This document shows positions 9,806 to 19,667 of a stretch of DNA of 64,000 nucleotides, piece after piece (the stretch's first letter is position 1; each line of letters starts with the position of its first letter). The notes beneath the pieces are model-generated. The model saw only the letters and a program-made list of their open reading frames with translations. It did not search any database and was not told the DNA's origin. The position numbers and the translations under genes were made by a program. The DNA comes from Candidatus Thiodiazotropha sp. (ex Monitilora ramsayi). Lineage in GTDB: Bacteria > Pseudomonadota > Gammaproteobacteria > Chromatiales > Chromatiaceae. The DNA is taken from positions 62,001 through 126,000 of the forward strand of contig JAHXIO010000006.1 in NCBI GenBank assembly GCA_025655595.1, written 5' to 3'.

Positions 9806-10576
9806 TTGTCCTTCCGTTTCGCCACGCTTGGGAGTGGTAGTCGGGGCAACGCCCTGTTGCTGGAGACGGCAGATGTCAGGGTCTTGGTCGATTGTGGCTT
9901 TCCAGCCAGGGAGACAGAAAAACGGTTGGCGGCCCTGTCGGTCGATCCACAGACTCTCAGTGCGATCTTCGTCACCCATGAACACGGCGATCATATTCGC
10001 GGCGTAGGCGCTTTGGCCCGGCGTTACCAGCTGCCGGTGTGGATGACCGATGGCACCTATCGCGCTGCTCACTACGGACAACTACCCAAGCTGAACAGAC
10101 TCGATTGCCACGCCGGATGGATCTCAATGGGCGATCTTGAGCTGTTGCCTTTTCCCGTTCCTCACGATGCCAGGGAACCCTGTCAGTTTCTCTTTCAATC
10201 GGAAGGCAAGCGGTTAGGTCTACTGACTGATACCGGACATATTACGCCACATATTCAACAGAAGCTGCTCGGATGCGATGGCTTGATTCTCGAATTCAAC
10301 CATGATGCGGAGCTGCTGAGAAACGGACCCTACCCGCCGCGTCTGCAGGCGCGGGTAGGAGGACTGCATGGCCACCTGAGTAACCATCAGGCTGGTAATC
10401 TGTTGAAGCAGGTCGACGGTTCGCAACTGCAATGCCTGGTTGCGTCCCATCTGAGTGAGAAAAACAATACCCCACAGAAGGTCGGCCAGGTGGTTGAGGA
10501 GAAGGCACCGAGACTGACCGAGGTTCTCCATTTCGCAGAGCAGGACACGCAGAGTCACTGGTTCGAATTCGGCTGA
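9806..10576 (+). CDS. MBL-fold metallo-hydrolase, YycJ/WalJ type
   Basis: A 256-residue metallo-beta-lactamase-fold protein starting with a TTG at 9806 that gives the family start SFRFATLGSGSRGNALLLE. The metal-binding motif THEHGDH (about residues 53-59) and later His (PVPHDA), Asp (LTDTGH) and the terminal ASHLSEKNN motif are present. YycJ/WalJ relatives are cytoplasmic 5' exonuclease-like proteins linked to DNA repair or cell-wall signalling. The gene starts 10 bp after bamC and is probably cotranscribed with dapA-bamC. Confidence 0.88.
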   Translation: MSFRFATLGSGSRGNALLLETADVRVLVDCGFPARETEKRLAALSVDPQTLSAIFVTHEHGDHIRGVGALARRYQLPVWMTDGTYRAAHYGQLPKLNRLDCHAGWISMGDLELLPFPVPHDAREPCQFLFQSEGKRLGLLTDTGHITPHIQQKLLGCDGLILEFNHDAELLRNGPYPPRLQARVGGLHGHLSNHQAGNLLKQVDGSQLQCLVASHLSEKNNTPQKVGQVVEEKAPRLTEVLHFAEQDTQSHWFEFG

Positions 10577-10835
10577 GGCTTAGGGAAAACGCTAAGTCCC
10601 TGATTCGGCAGGTAGGAACCGGTCCCCACCCTGAGACTGAAGAAAGTAGTTACAGGGCAATTCCCCGATAGATGTGTGGATTCATCCGTATTAGTACTTG
10701 GTAAATATTTAAAATTACTTTAGTTTTCAGTGAGTTGAGTGTAAGGTTTCTGAGTTTGTAAACTGACGATGAGGCAATTCTCCTGCCCTCAGCAGTTACA
10801 GAATAATTATGTAGGAGAGTACTTGGAGGGCTTAA

Positions 10836-12104
<1,269 letters not shown>

Positions 12105-12124
12105 ACGAGACCCCCAGTGATGCA

Positions 12125-12157
12125 AAAAGCCCGGCACCTGGCCGGGCTTTTTTTATG
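12125..12157 (+). terminator. Rho-independent terminator after sqr
   Basis: AAAGCCCGGC and GCCGGGCTTT form a 10-bp stem with a 5-nt loop (ACCTG), followed by a T run. It lies 20 bp after the sqr stop. Confidence 0.9.
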
Positions 12158-12207
12158 GGCAACAGGTCAGCCGTACTCTCGGTGGCTGTACTGTCCCATC
12201 GACTCGC

Positions 12208-12795
12208 CTAGGTCGACAGATAGGCCTTAACCTCGACCCGGCGTGCCGAATCGTCTTCGTTGAAGACACTGGCGCGAACATAGGGGCCCAAGACCGGCAC
12301 CCGCAGAATATGGGTCAGATCGGTGCCGCCAATCCAGGGCAGTCCGCCGGTGGTGGTCAGATCGTTGCTCTCGATCCGTATGGTTCGATGGCTTGAGTTG
12401 CCGGGATCGAAGTAGTTGTCGAAGTTGAAGAAGTGACTGGTCTCACCGATCACGCCGACTCCATAGACGAAGTCATTGACCGAGAAGCTCAGCTCCAGGG
12501 TGAAGCCCCGCTGGGTGGTGCTGTTGAGGGCGTCCGAAATGACATAGGCATTGATGGTCCGGTAGCCATCGATATTGATCATGTGGTACCCCTTGCCGCT
12601 GTGGCCGTTCACCGAATCCTCGGGAAACAGGGTCATGATCTTGGTGCAGGGGCGGTCGCAGATTTTGGGGAAGATGGGTTTCTTCGCCAGCTTCTTGATG
12701 ACACTCTTGTCCTCTTTCGGCAGATAGTAATTCCAGTCGGGTCGTGCCGCGTGGACTGCCTTGGTGTAGCCTTTATTTGTCGCTCGTTTAGCCAT
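12208..12795 (-). CDS. Protein of unknown function (cluster with two further unknowns)
   Basis: A 195-residue protein that I do not recognise. The start at 12795 has a clear GGAGG Shine-Dalgarno, so the longer open frame to 12855 is rejected. It has a basic N-terminus (MAKRATNKGYTKAVHAARPDW), a CDRPC pair, and a beta-rich remainder with alternating hydrophobic strands (FTLELSFSVNDF, PYVRASVFNEDD) like a jelly-roll or lectin-type sandwich. It has no signal peptide or membrane helix. It lies downstream of the 433-residue unknown on the same strand, and both are divergent from the large unknown at 14399, so the three probably act together. Confidence 0.75.
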   Translation of the reverse strand: MAKRATNKGYTKAVHAARPDWNYYLPKEDKSVIKKLAKKPIFPKICDRPCTKIMTLFPEDSVNGHSGKGYHMINIDGYRTINAYVISDALNSTTQRGFTLELSFSVNDFVYGVGVIGETSHFFNFDNYFDPGNSSHRTIRIESNDLTTTGGLPWIGGTDLTHILRVPVLGPYVRASVFNEDDSARRVEVKAYLST

Positions 12796-12889
12796 AATGT
12801 GCCTCCATTGATTGGTTAGTCGACGATGGGAAAGGGCTGACCGCCGGTGAAACAAGGCGGCGCCCGGTTATCCGATCGTCCCGATCGCC

Positions 12890-14191
12890 TTATTCGGTAT
12901 CAGGCGTCTCCTCTTCCGCCACCGGACAGCAGCGGTACTCCTGCGATTTGTCCAGCAACTCGATCTGCCGTTTCAGCAGCTCGTTTTGCAGACGCTGGTG
13001 CTCCAGCTCAATCTTGATACTCTCCTCCAGGGCCGGTTCACAGGTCTGGCAGTCGTCGAGGCAGCCCCTCACCACTACCCCGGGGGTGGGCAGGCTGGTG
13101 CGGAAGGAAAACTCCATCTCGGCACGGATCTCTTTGGCAACATTGCCCTTATTGTCGAGGATGCCGTTCTTCTGCAGATCAGCCTGTACCGCACTGATGG
13201 CTTGGTTCCCCAGTGTCTGGCTGACAGGCTCCTGATTGACGTTGATGGCACCCAGGGAGGCGAGATTGACCCGGCGGAAACTCGCTAACTGAGGCGTTTG
13301 CAGTTCCGTCGCCAGATAGGCGGCCTGCAGTTCCGGCAGTTTGCTGGAGTTGGCCAGCACGCCGGCGGGCAGGGTGGTCAGTTGGGGATCCCTGGCGATG
13401 GGTCGGTTGACGACTGAACTGTCGCCGGCGGGATCGATCACCCTGGTGCGGACAGCCTGGATCGTCAGCTTGACCGTCTGCACCTTGTTGACCTGGTAGA
13501 AGAGGTAGGTCACCGCCCGGCACCGGTTGGGATTGGAGAAGGTGCGGCTGCTGCTCTCCAAATGGCTTTCGCTCTCTCCCTCTGCATGCTGACGTGTGGA
13601 GACCTCGCCGATGGAGACCGAATTGGACTCACGGGTCATCTGTACCGCACGGTTATGGGAGGACTCCGCATGCACGTTCAGTTCACGCAGGAAAGAGCGG
13701 GTCGATTGGGCGTTGTAGTTCCCGGATACGCTGACCGAGGGACCGCTGAAGATCGTTTCAAAGATACCACTCGTGCTGCCGGAACTGGATGCCGAACCCG
13801 ATGAGCTGGACGAGGCGCTGCTCTTGTCGCTCGATTCCAGATCCGACATAAAACGATCCACCGAGTCCATATAGAACTGCTCTTCGGCCATGCGCTCGTG
13901 CCGGTAAGAGAGCTGAGTCTCGCTATCGAAGGTGAAGCGGGAACGCCGGTCCAGACTGAAGAGGCGAACCTTCTCACCGGGCAGTAGGGTGGTGCTGTAA
14001 ACCAGATTACCCTGCTCCATGGGTCCCGTGCAGCGTTCCAGGCGGATATGCAGCGCCACCTCCACCGGTACCCGGTGAGAGCGGTTGTTGTCGTTGACCG
14101 TCGCCAGGTGCGTCAGACGATAGACAAAGTCCAGGTAGTCGCATTTCTTACCGTCGGGGATCTCGGGACAGCAGGCTATCGAGTTTTCCAT
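12890..14191 (-). CDS. Protein of unknown function with Ser-rich low-complexity segment
   Basis: A 433-residue protein that I do not recognise. It has no signal peptide. Visible parts are a beta-rich N-terminal domain (about 1-85) with TTLLPGEKVRLF, an acidic helix with SRFTFDSETQLSYRHER, a serine run (about 120-140), a second beta-rich part (about 145-260), and a C-terminal helical region with cysteine pairs GCLDDCQTC and YRCCPV. The GGAGAA Shine-Dalgarno supports the ATG at 14191. It precedes the 195-residue unknown and is divergent from the 776-residue unknown. A structural role in a secreted or surface assembly is possible but only a guess. Confidence 0.75.
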   Translation of the reverse strand: MENSIACCPEIPDGKKCDYLDFVYRLTHLATVNDNNRSHRVPVEVALHIRLERCTGPMEQGNLVYSTTLLPGEKVRLFSLDRRSRFTFDSETQLSYRHERMAEEQFYMDSVDRFMSDLESSDKSSASSSSSGSASSSGSTSGIFETIFSGPSVSVSGNYNAQSTRSFLRELNVHAESSHNRAVQMTRESNSVSIGEVSTRQHAEGESESHLESSSRTFSNPNRCRAVTYLFYQVNKVQTVKLTIQAVRTRVIDPAGDSSVVNRPIARDPQLTTLPAGVLANSSKLPELQAAYLATELQTPQLASFRRVNLASLGAINVNQEPVSQTLGNQAISAVQADLQKNGILDNKGNVAKEIRAEMEFSFRTSLPTPGVVVRGCLDDCQTCEPALEESIKIELEHQRLQNELLKRQIELLDKSQEYRCCPVAEEETPDTE

Positions 14192-14398
14192 GTCAATTCT
14201 CCTTTCTGTTTTCGTATCGACAGACTAGGGGAGGCTCCATCCCCGTTCTGTGAAAAAGTTGACCTGCCTGAAGTGACATATTCACGTGGTCTTCAGTTTG
14301 CTCTCAGATACAAAGGTTGTACGGGTCGCTGTGCGAAGGAATCCATGCACGGTGACGACTGTTTTGAATTCAAATCTGCCGAAGATGAGGAGATGGAT

Positions 14399-16729
14399 AT
14401 GGCAACATCAAGGAAAACGAAGGGAAACGAACTGAAGATTAGTGTCGAGCTTCAGGCGTTTGATGATCAGCAACCCTGGCCAGAGCTATCGGCCTATCTC
14501 TATAGCCGCTCGGGGCGCCTGTTGGAGAGGTCGCCGGTCAAACAGGATGCCAGGCGGCATGGCTCAGGTACGGCTCTTTTCGAAGACGTGCCGGATACCA
14601 AGGGATTGACCCTGAAGATCGGGCCCAATGTGGAAACCGCAAGGGAGATTGCACGACAGAAGTTATCCATTCAGCGTTTCGACAATCTACCGCGGGTGGC
14701 GGATATTCCCACCGTCATACTGCCAAAGCCGATCTGGATCTGTTGGATCAAGGTGCCTTACCTGGTGACCGGCAGGGTGGATAAGTGGGCGGATGGCAAG
14801 AAATACCCGGTTTGTGTCGGTGAAGTGGATATCTACGATGTGGATGTCTACTGCCTGTTGAAGATCCCCGACATCATCATCGAACGTATCCGCGACGGCA
14901 TCATTGATCTGGTGGTGGATCCGCCGCCTTTCGATATCCGGCAACCGGATAAGCTGCCCCCGTGGTGCGACATCGACGATGACGACTGGTGCGGTACGCC
15001 GCCCGGACCCAGGCCGCCCTTTATCGAGGACCTGCAGGCGAAAATCGCCCGATTGCCGAAGGAGTGGTCGTTTGCCGCTCAGCGTGTGACTGCCATGGAC
15101 ACCGCCCGGGCACGCCTGGATCAACATCTCGAGGCGATGCCTTTTGCCGAGAAGCAGCAATGGCTGAACAGTACTGTGAGTGAGGACGTGCAGCTATCGA
15201 AGATCCTCTACTCCAATACTCAGCAGTTCCGTCATCTGCTGGTGGAACGGTTCCAGTCCTTTCGTTTCTGGCTCTGCTGGTATCCCTGGATCCACTGGTT
15301 GTGGTGGCCATGGTGCCGCTTCTACGGTCTGGAAAAACTGGGCACCGCACAGCTTCAGTCGGACGGCAGTTTTACCGAGATTGTTCCCCTGTCGATCTGC
15401 CGCAAGGACCAACCCGATCTCTGGTTAAAGGTACGCCAGACCATCGAGGGTGTCGACCGGGTGATCTATGCCCGCTATCCGGTGTTGTGCCACACTTACT
15501 GGAACCATCCCAGTGGCAAATCGGTCAATCTCCTGACCTACGATGCACAGACCGTCGTCTGCGATCACAACGACGATACCGATAAGCCGGGGACCTATGT
15601 CATGCCTCTGGGTATCGGCGATGACGGTTGGTATCAGATCGAGCAGGCCCATCTGAAGCCGGGGGATATTCCCAACACCGATCGGGGGCTCTACAACGCG
15701 ACAGATCCCTACGGTACCCGCCTCGATGTACGGATGCAGTTCCATGACGATCTGATCGGCAAGGGTGTCGCCTACTATCGTTGGTCGGTTGCACCGGAAG
15801 GTACTTCAAGCTGGGCCTATCTGAATGCGCCGGTCACCCATCGTCACCTGACCCAGATCGGTGTCAACTTCTTCATCGTGCCGGAGGAGTTGGGGCCCTT
15901 CGCCGTCGGTGGCGAGCCCAGTCTGTTCAAGGTACCCGATCCCGCCAAGGACTGGATCGCGCTCAATCGCAACGACCGGGCCTTTGCGTATTGGTATACC
16001 GCGATATGGGACAGCGAGCAGAACCGCTATGTACCGCAGGTAGCCGACGGCCGCTATGTGTTGCGTCTGGAGATGTTCGACGCCGCCGGCAACCGGCTGG
16101 ATCCCACGGCGCCGGGTGCCGACTGGAACTTCTTCCTGCCGACCTCGGATGCGGTGGGCGGTATCTGGCCGGTGGACGACAATCCCCACATACAGCCTGA
16201 CGGCAGCGTCCATTTCAATCTCTGGGTGGACAACACCGACACCACTGCCGATATCCAGTCGGTGGGGCTGGGCGGTTCGCCCACCGGTGAGTGCCAGTTC
16301 ATCGAGTATAACGACGGTGCCACCGATCAGGTGAGAGTAACCTATGTGGCCTACCACAAGCAGCCACCTGAGCGGGACTTCCTGGCCAGCTACGGTCTCT
16401 CCATCAAACGGGGCATCTCCGGTACCACGGTGGAGAGCCACAGCTCATCCACACCGGCCCACACCCCCACCAACCTGGATGCGGGTGTGAACCATCTGCT
16501 GAGACAGATCGGCACCAAGGGTCCCTATACCCGATGCGCCTTCGCGGTGGAGCTCCATGCCTATCCGAGGACACGCAACGGTTTCAGTCGGATTCGTCAG
16601 TACGAGAGCCACGACACTTCGGCCTTCGCATTGATGAAAAAGCCGCTGCCATGCCCGCCGGTCAGGTTGTCGGCTGCCTCTGTCGAGCCGGCCGTAGAGA
16701 CTGAGATCTTAAAGGTCCGCTCAGAATAG
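14399..16729 (+). CDS. Large protein of unknown function with Trp/Cys-rich segment
   Basis: A 776-residue protein that I do not recognise. The frame is open from 14048, but that would overlap the divergent gene; the ATG at 14399 has a GAGGAG Shine-Dalgarno at proper spacing. The first 90 residues look like a small beta domain. A very aromatic stretch around residue 290-310 (FWLCWYPWIHWLWWPWCRF) runs into a domain with LGTAQLQSDGSFTEIVPL, which resembles a transthyretin/carboxypeptidase-regulatory-like beta sandwich. The remainder is beta-rich with many aromatic and Asp/Asn residues and repeated DGRYVLRLEMFDAAGN-like strands. No signal peptide is visible. A strong terminator follows. Confidence 0.75.
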   Translation: MATSRKTKGNELKISVELQAFDDQQPWPELSAYLYSRSGRLLERSPVKQDARRHGSGTALFEDVPDTKGLTLKIGPNVETAREIARQKLSIQRFDNLPRVADIPTVILPKPIWICWIKVPYLVTGRVDKWADGKKYPVCVGEVDIYDVDVYCLLKIPDIIIERIRDGIIDLVVDPPPFDIRQPDKLPPWCDIDDDDWCGTPPGPRPPFIEDLQAKIARLPKEWSFAAQRVTAMDTARARLDQHLEAMPFAEKQQWLNSTVSEDVQLSKILYSNTQQFRHLLVERFQSFRFWLCWYPWIHWLWWPWCRFYGLEKLGTAQLQSDGSFTEIVPLSICRKDQPDLWLKVRQTIEGVDRVIYARYPVLCHTYWNHPSGKSVNLLTYDAQTVVCDHNDDTDKPGTYVMPLGIGDDGWYQIEQAHLKPGDIPNTDRGLYNATDPYGTRLDVRMQFHDDLIGKGVAYYRWSVAPEGTSSWAYLNAPVTHRHLTQIGVNFFIVPEELGPFAVGGEPSLFKVPDPAKDWIALNRNDRAFAYWYTAIWDSEQNRYVPQVADGRYVLRLEMFDAAGNRLDPTAPGADWNFFLPTSDAVGGIWPVDDNPHIQPDGSVHFNLWVDNTDTTADIQSVGLGGSPTGECQFIEYNDGATDQVRVTYVAYHKQPPERDFLASYGLSIKRGISGTTVESHSSSTPAHTPTNLDAGVNHLLRQIGTKGPYTRCAFAVELHAYPRTRNGFSRIRQYESHDTSAFALMKKPLPCPPVRLSAASVEPAVETEILKVRSE

Positions 16730-16750
16730 ACAGGAATATAATAGGGTTTT

Positions 16751-16776
16751 AAGCCGCCTTCGGGCGGCTTTTTTTC
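16751..16776 (+). terminator. Rho-independent terminator after the 776-residue unknown
   Basis: AAGCCGCC-TTCG-GGCGGCTT forms an 8-bp GC-rich stem with a stable UUCG loop, followed by a T run. Confidence 0.9.
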
Positions 16777-16866
16777 AGGTATCGTTAGGGCATGAAATAG
16801 AGGTAATCACGGCGGAGGGATTTTGATATCCTCAGCCTCCGGGATTCGTGACAAGGCGGAGAGACA

Positions 16867-18078
16867 GTGGCAATCAACAGGCGGCAGACCCAGGCAGTAT
16901 CGGTAGGCGGCGTCAAGGTCGGCGGCGGCGCACCGGTGGTGGTGCAGTCGATGACCAATACCGATACGGCGGATGTGGCGGCCACCACAGAACAGGTTGC
17001 GGCACTGGCCGCTGCGGGGTCCGAACTGGTCCGCCTGACAGTGAATAACGAGGCGGCGGCCAGGGCGGTGCCTGAGATCAGGGACCGGCTGCTGGGCATG
17101 GGTGCCGATGTGCCGCTGATCGGCGATTTCCACTTCAACGGCCACCGGCTCCTGAGTGATTTTCCCGCCTGCGCCGAAGCCCTGGCCAAGTACCGCATCA
17201 ACCCGGGCAACGTGGGTAGTGGGGAGAAACGGGATAGTCAGTTCGCCAGTATGATCGAGACCGCCTGCCGTTACGATAAGCCGGTACGGATCGGAGTCAA
17301 CTGGGGCAGCCTGGACAAGGGCTTGGTGGCGCGACTGATGGATGAGAACTCCCGTGCCGCCGAGCCGCTGGATGCCGCGCATATGACCTACCGGATCATG
17401 GTGGTCTCTGCACTGGAGAGTGCCAAGCGGGCCGAGGAGCTGGGGCTTGGCGCCGACCGAATCATCATCTCCTGCAAGATGAGCGGCGTGCAGGATCTGA
17501 TTGCCGTCTACCGGGAGCTGGCGCAACACTGCGACTATGCGCTCCATCTGGGGCTGACCGAAGCGGGTATGGGTTCCAAGGGTATCGTCGCCTCGAGTGC
17601 GGCCCTGTCGGTGCTGTTACAGGAGGGGATCGGCGATACCATCCGTATCTCTCTGACACCGGAGCCCGGTGGTGCAAGAACCCAGGAGGTGGTGGTGGCC
17701 CAGGAACTGCTGCAGTCCATGGGGATCCGAGCCTTTACGCCAATGGTGATTGCCTGCCCCGGCTGCGGGAGAACCACCAGTACCTATTTCCAGGAGCTGG
17801 CCAAAGAGGTCCAGCACCATCTGCGAGAGAAGATGCTTGAATGGAAGGTGCACTATCCTGGGGTGGAGGATCTCTCCGTGGCAGTCATGGGTTGTGTGGT
17901 GAACGGACCGGGCGAGAGTAAACATGCCGACGTCGGGATCAGCCTGCCGGGTACCGGAGAATCCCCGGCTGCCCCGGTCTATGTGGATGGAGAAAAAACC
18001 GTCACACTCAAGGGTGACGATATCGCCGGTCAGTTCATTGGCCTGGTGGATAACTATGTGAAGCAGCGTTACGGGTAA
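16867..18078 (+). CDS. ispG: 4-hydroxy-3-methylbut-2-enyl diphosphate synthase (flavodoxin/ferredoxin-dependent)
   Basis: A 403-residue cytoplasmic enzyme of the MEP isoprenoid pathway. It starts at a GTG (16867) with GGCGGAGAG upstream. The TIM-barrel part contains [11 protein letters not shown] and GDFHFNGH; the C-terminal domain binds a 4Fe-4S cluster through CPGCGR and [11 protein letters not shown]. Length and motifs match the proteobacterial two-domain form. It is preceded by the terminator of the unknown gene and so has its own promoter. Confidence 0.97.
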   Translation: MAINRRQTQAVSVGGVKVGGGAPVVVQSMTNTDTADVAATTEQVAALAAAGSELVRLTVNNEAAARAVPEIRDRLLGMGADVPLIGDFHFNGHRLLSDFPACAEALAKYRINPGNVGSGEKRDSQFASMIETACRYDKPVRIGVNWGSLDKGLVARLMDENSRAAEPLDAAHMTYRIMVVSALESAKRAEELGLGADRIIISCKMSGVQDLIAVYRELAQHCDYALHLGLTEAGMGSKGIVASSAALSVLLQEGIGDTIRISLTPEPGGARTQEVVVAQELLQSMGIRAFTPMVIACPGCGRTTSTYFQELAKEVQHHLREKMLEWKVHYPGVEDLSVAVMGCVVNGPGESKHADVGISLPGTGESPAAPVYVDGEKTVTLKGDDIAGQFIGLVDNYVKQRYG

Positions 18079-18162
18079 CCGAATCGAAGAGCGCTTTTTG
18101 GAGGGTTCACCCCGTCAACAATAAAGTGTAGAAAAAACACCGGTAAACGGAGGAAGAGAGCA

Positions 18163-18663
18163 ATGAAAAAAATCATGATACCGATAATCCTGGGAGTGCT
18201 TCTGCCACTGACCCAAACGGCGATGTCCGAAGAGGAGGTCTCGCCGACCGTCACCCTCAAGCGTCTTTCGCTGGAGACCGCAACCGCGGTTGCCCAGGGC
18301 GCGATTGAGGCCTGCCGCAAGGAGGGTATTCAGATCGGCGTCACCGTCGTGGACCGTGACGGCATCGTACAGGTGACTTTGCGAGATACCATCGCGGCGC
18401 AGATTACCGTGCCCATCAGTCGTCAGAAGGCCTTCACCGCGGTCAATTTCAACGCGGCAACATCGGCCCTGACCAGTCGCGCCGGTACGCCGATCGGCCG
18501 TATCGACGGGCTGGTAATGTCGGCGGGCGGCCTGCCTATCCAGGCGGGAGGACAGTTGCTGGGCGGCGTGGGCGTGAGTGGCGCACCTTCCGGTGAGACC
18601 GATGAGCGTTGCGCCCAAGCGGGTGTGGATGTGGTGATCGATGATCTGGAGATGGCAATGTAA
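18163..18663 (+). CDS. Exported GlcG/HbpS-like haem-binding-family protein (DUF336)
   Basis: A 166-residue protein with a Sec signal peptide (MKKIMIPIILGVLLPLTQTAMS) and a GlcG/HbpS domain: LETATAVAQGAIEACRKEG at the start, the VVDRDG strand, and the GGQLLGGVGVSGAPSGETDERCA block near the end. Exported relatives bind haem or small molecules in the periplasm; here the ligand is not known. The AGGAAGAG Shine-Dalgarno supports the start. It stands alone between ispG and the redox cluster. Confidence 0.85.
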   Translation: MKKIMIPIILGVLLPLTQTAMSEEEVSPTVTLKRLSLETATAVAQGAIEACRKEGIQIGVTVVDRDGIVQVTLRDTIAAQITVPISRQKAFTAVNFNAATSALTSRAGTPIGRIDGLVMSAGGLPIQAGGQLLGGVGVSGAPSGETDERCAQAGVDVVIDDLEMAM

Positions 18664-18745
18664 GGCCTACGGCCGGCGAGCCGTGGCTTGTGAGACTTGT
18701 GACCCGTTGAGGGATGTCGGCATGTGAATGCCAGACGTGTTCGCG

Positions 18746-19111
18746 TTAAGGCATGACCGGCTGGTGGTCGTGGTCATGGGACTCGGCGGGTGGCAGGGAT
18801 CTGCCGGCAAAAAGCGCCTCGGCCGCTGAGTAAGGGTCTGTCTCGCTGGTAACGACGACTGTTACGCCGGCACCCGACATGCGGCGAATAAAGCCCTGGC
18901 CGCAGCTGCCGGTGACCAGTTTGTCGACACCGAAGATGGGGTGATCATCCCCCCGGAACTCATGCATCGACATCTGTTTCGGCAGGTCGAGCCGGTGGGT
19001 CTCTTTCGGATTGCCGGTTGAAGGGTCCTGCTCGTAGACGAGAAATCTGCGAGCCTTACCCGCATGCTGGGTGATGGTGCGGAAGTTTTGACTGGTGACG
19101 GCGATTTTCAT
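18746..19111 (-). CDS. NifX/NifB-like dinitrogenase iron-molybdenum cofactor family protein
   Basis: A 121-residue single-domain protein with the NifX/NafY fold: KIAVTSQNFRTITQHAGKARRFLVY at the start and a GSCGQGFIRRMSGAGVTVVV block. The His-rich tail (ESHDHDHQP) could bind metal. No nif genes are near, so a general Fe-S or metal-cofactor carrier role is more likely than nitrogenase assembly. It is the last gene of a minus-strand group: Fnr-like regulator, DUF6858, then this gene 35 bp downstream. Confidence 0.85.
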   Translation of the reverse strand: MKIAVTSQNFRTITQHAGKARRFLVYEQDPSTGNPKETHRLDLPKQMSMHEFRGDDHPIFGVDKLVTGSCGQGFIRRMSGAGVTVVVTSETDPYSAAEALFAGRSLPPAESHDHDHQPVMP

Positions 19112-19146
19112 GATGTCTCAAGGGAGTGTGGTTGGCGTATCAAAAC

Positions 19147-19593
19147 CTATCCATTAATTGTGTCACTGCCGGTTAAGGCAGCATCGCTGGTTAGGGCGTT
19201 CGCCCACTCCTCCATGAGGGCGTTCACCACCGGCATGGGTGCCTCAATGAAAGAGATGGTAAAGCCCTCGCCGCTTTGGCAAATGCCGATGGAGCAGGGC
19301 CGCATCGCGAGTTGAACCGGGTCCTGTAGTGTAAATCCAAAACAGAAAACCACATTGGCTGCACCCACGATATCATCGGCAAGCTGTCCTTCGGGTAGCG
19401 CCGCGGTATGGGCATAATGGTCGAAGGTGCCGATATAGCAACCGGCATTATGGGATTCGATCTGTTCTCTCAGGTAGGCGGCGATTCCCTCCACCGAGTC
19501 GAATCGGCATTCCGAAAATCCGAGATGCAGTGTAAAGAGCGGCAGCTCAATCTGCGCAAAGGTCTGCTTCAATGTGCGCTCTCCCTGATTCAA
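19147..19593 (-). CDS. DUF6858 family protein
   Basis: A 148-residue cytoplasmic protein that fits the DUF6858 family as I recall it: REQIESHNAGCYIGTFDHYAHT, NVVFCFGFTLQDP and ISFIEAPMPVVNALMEEW are the conserved blocks. The function is unknown. In other sulfur oxidisers and anaerobes the gene is found near NifX-like and redox genes, as here. An FNR-like box (19654-19667) lies about 65 bp upstream. The family assignment is from memory of motifs and should be searched. Confidence 0.7.
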   Translation of the reverse strand: MNQGERTLKQTFAQIELPLFTLHLGFSECRFDSVEGIAAYLREQIESHNAGCYIGTFDHYAHTAALPEGQLADDIVGAANVVFCFGFTLQDPVQLAMRPCSIGICQSGEGFTISFIEAPMPVVNALMEEWANALTSDAALTGSDTING

Positions 19594-19631
19594 TCGGCGC
19601 TTTGCGGGCTAACAATATCGGGTAAGCGTAC

Positions 19632-19652
19632 GCCCGGAAGCCTGTTCCGGGC
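19632..19652. other. Perfect hairpin between Fnr-like gene and DUF6858 gene
   Basis: GCCCGGAA and TTCCGGGC form an 8-bp perfect stem with a 5-nt loop. It lacks a T run on either strand, so it may be an attenuator, a rho-dependent site or an mRNA-stability structure rather than a classical terminator. Confidence 0.5.
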
Positions 19653-19653
19653 A

Positions 19654-19667
19654 TTGAAAATGATCAA
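19654..19667. promoter_or_regulatory. FNR-like box upstream of DUF6858/NifX genes
   Basis: On the minus strand the site reads TTGATCATTTTCAA, one mismatch from the FNR consensus TTGAT-N4-ATCAA. It overlaps the stop codon of the Fnr-like regulator gene and is centred about 67 bp before the DUF6858 start, a fitting distance for activation. The binding protein is inferred. Confidence 0.5.

Noticed and set aside
14048-14398. Upstream extension of the 776-residue unknown
   Set aside because: It would overlap the divergent 433-residue gene and lacks a Shine-Dalgarno, while the ATG at 14399 has a good one.
18746-19111. Evidence of nitrogen fixation from the NifX-like gene
   Set aside because: No nifHDK, nifB or nifE is near, and single-domain NifX-like proteins are common in non-fixing bacteria.
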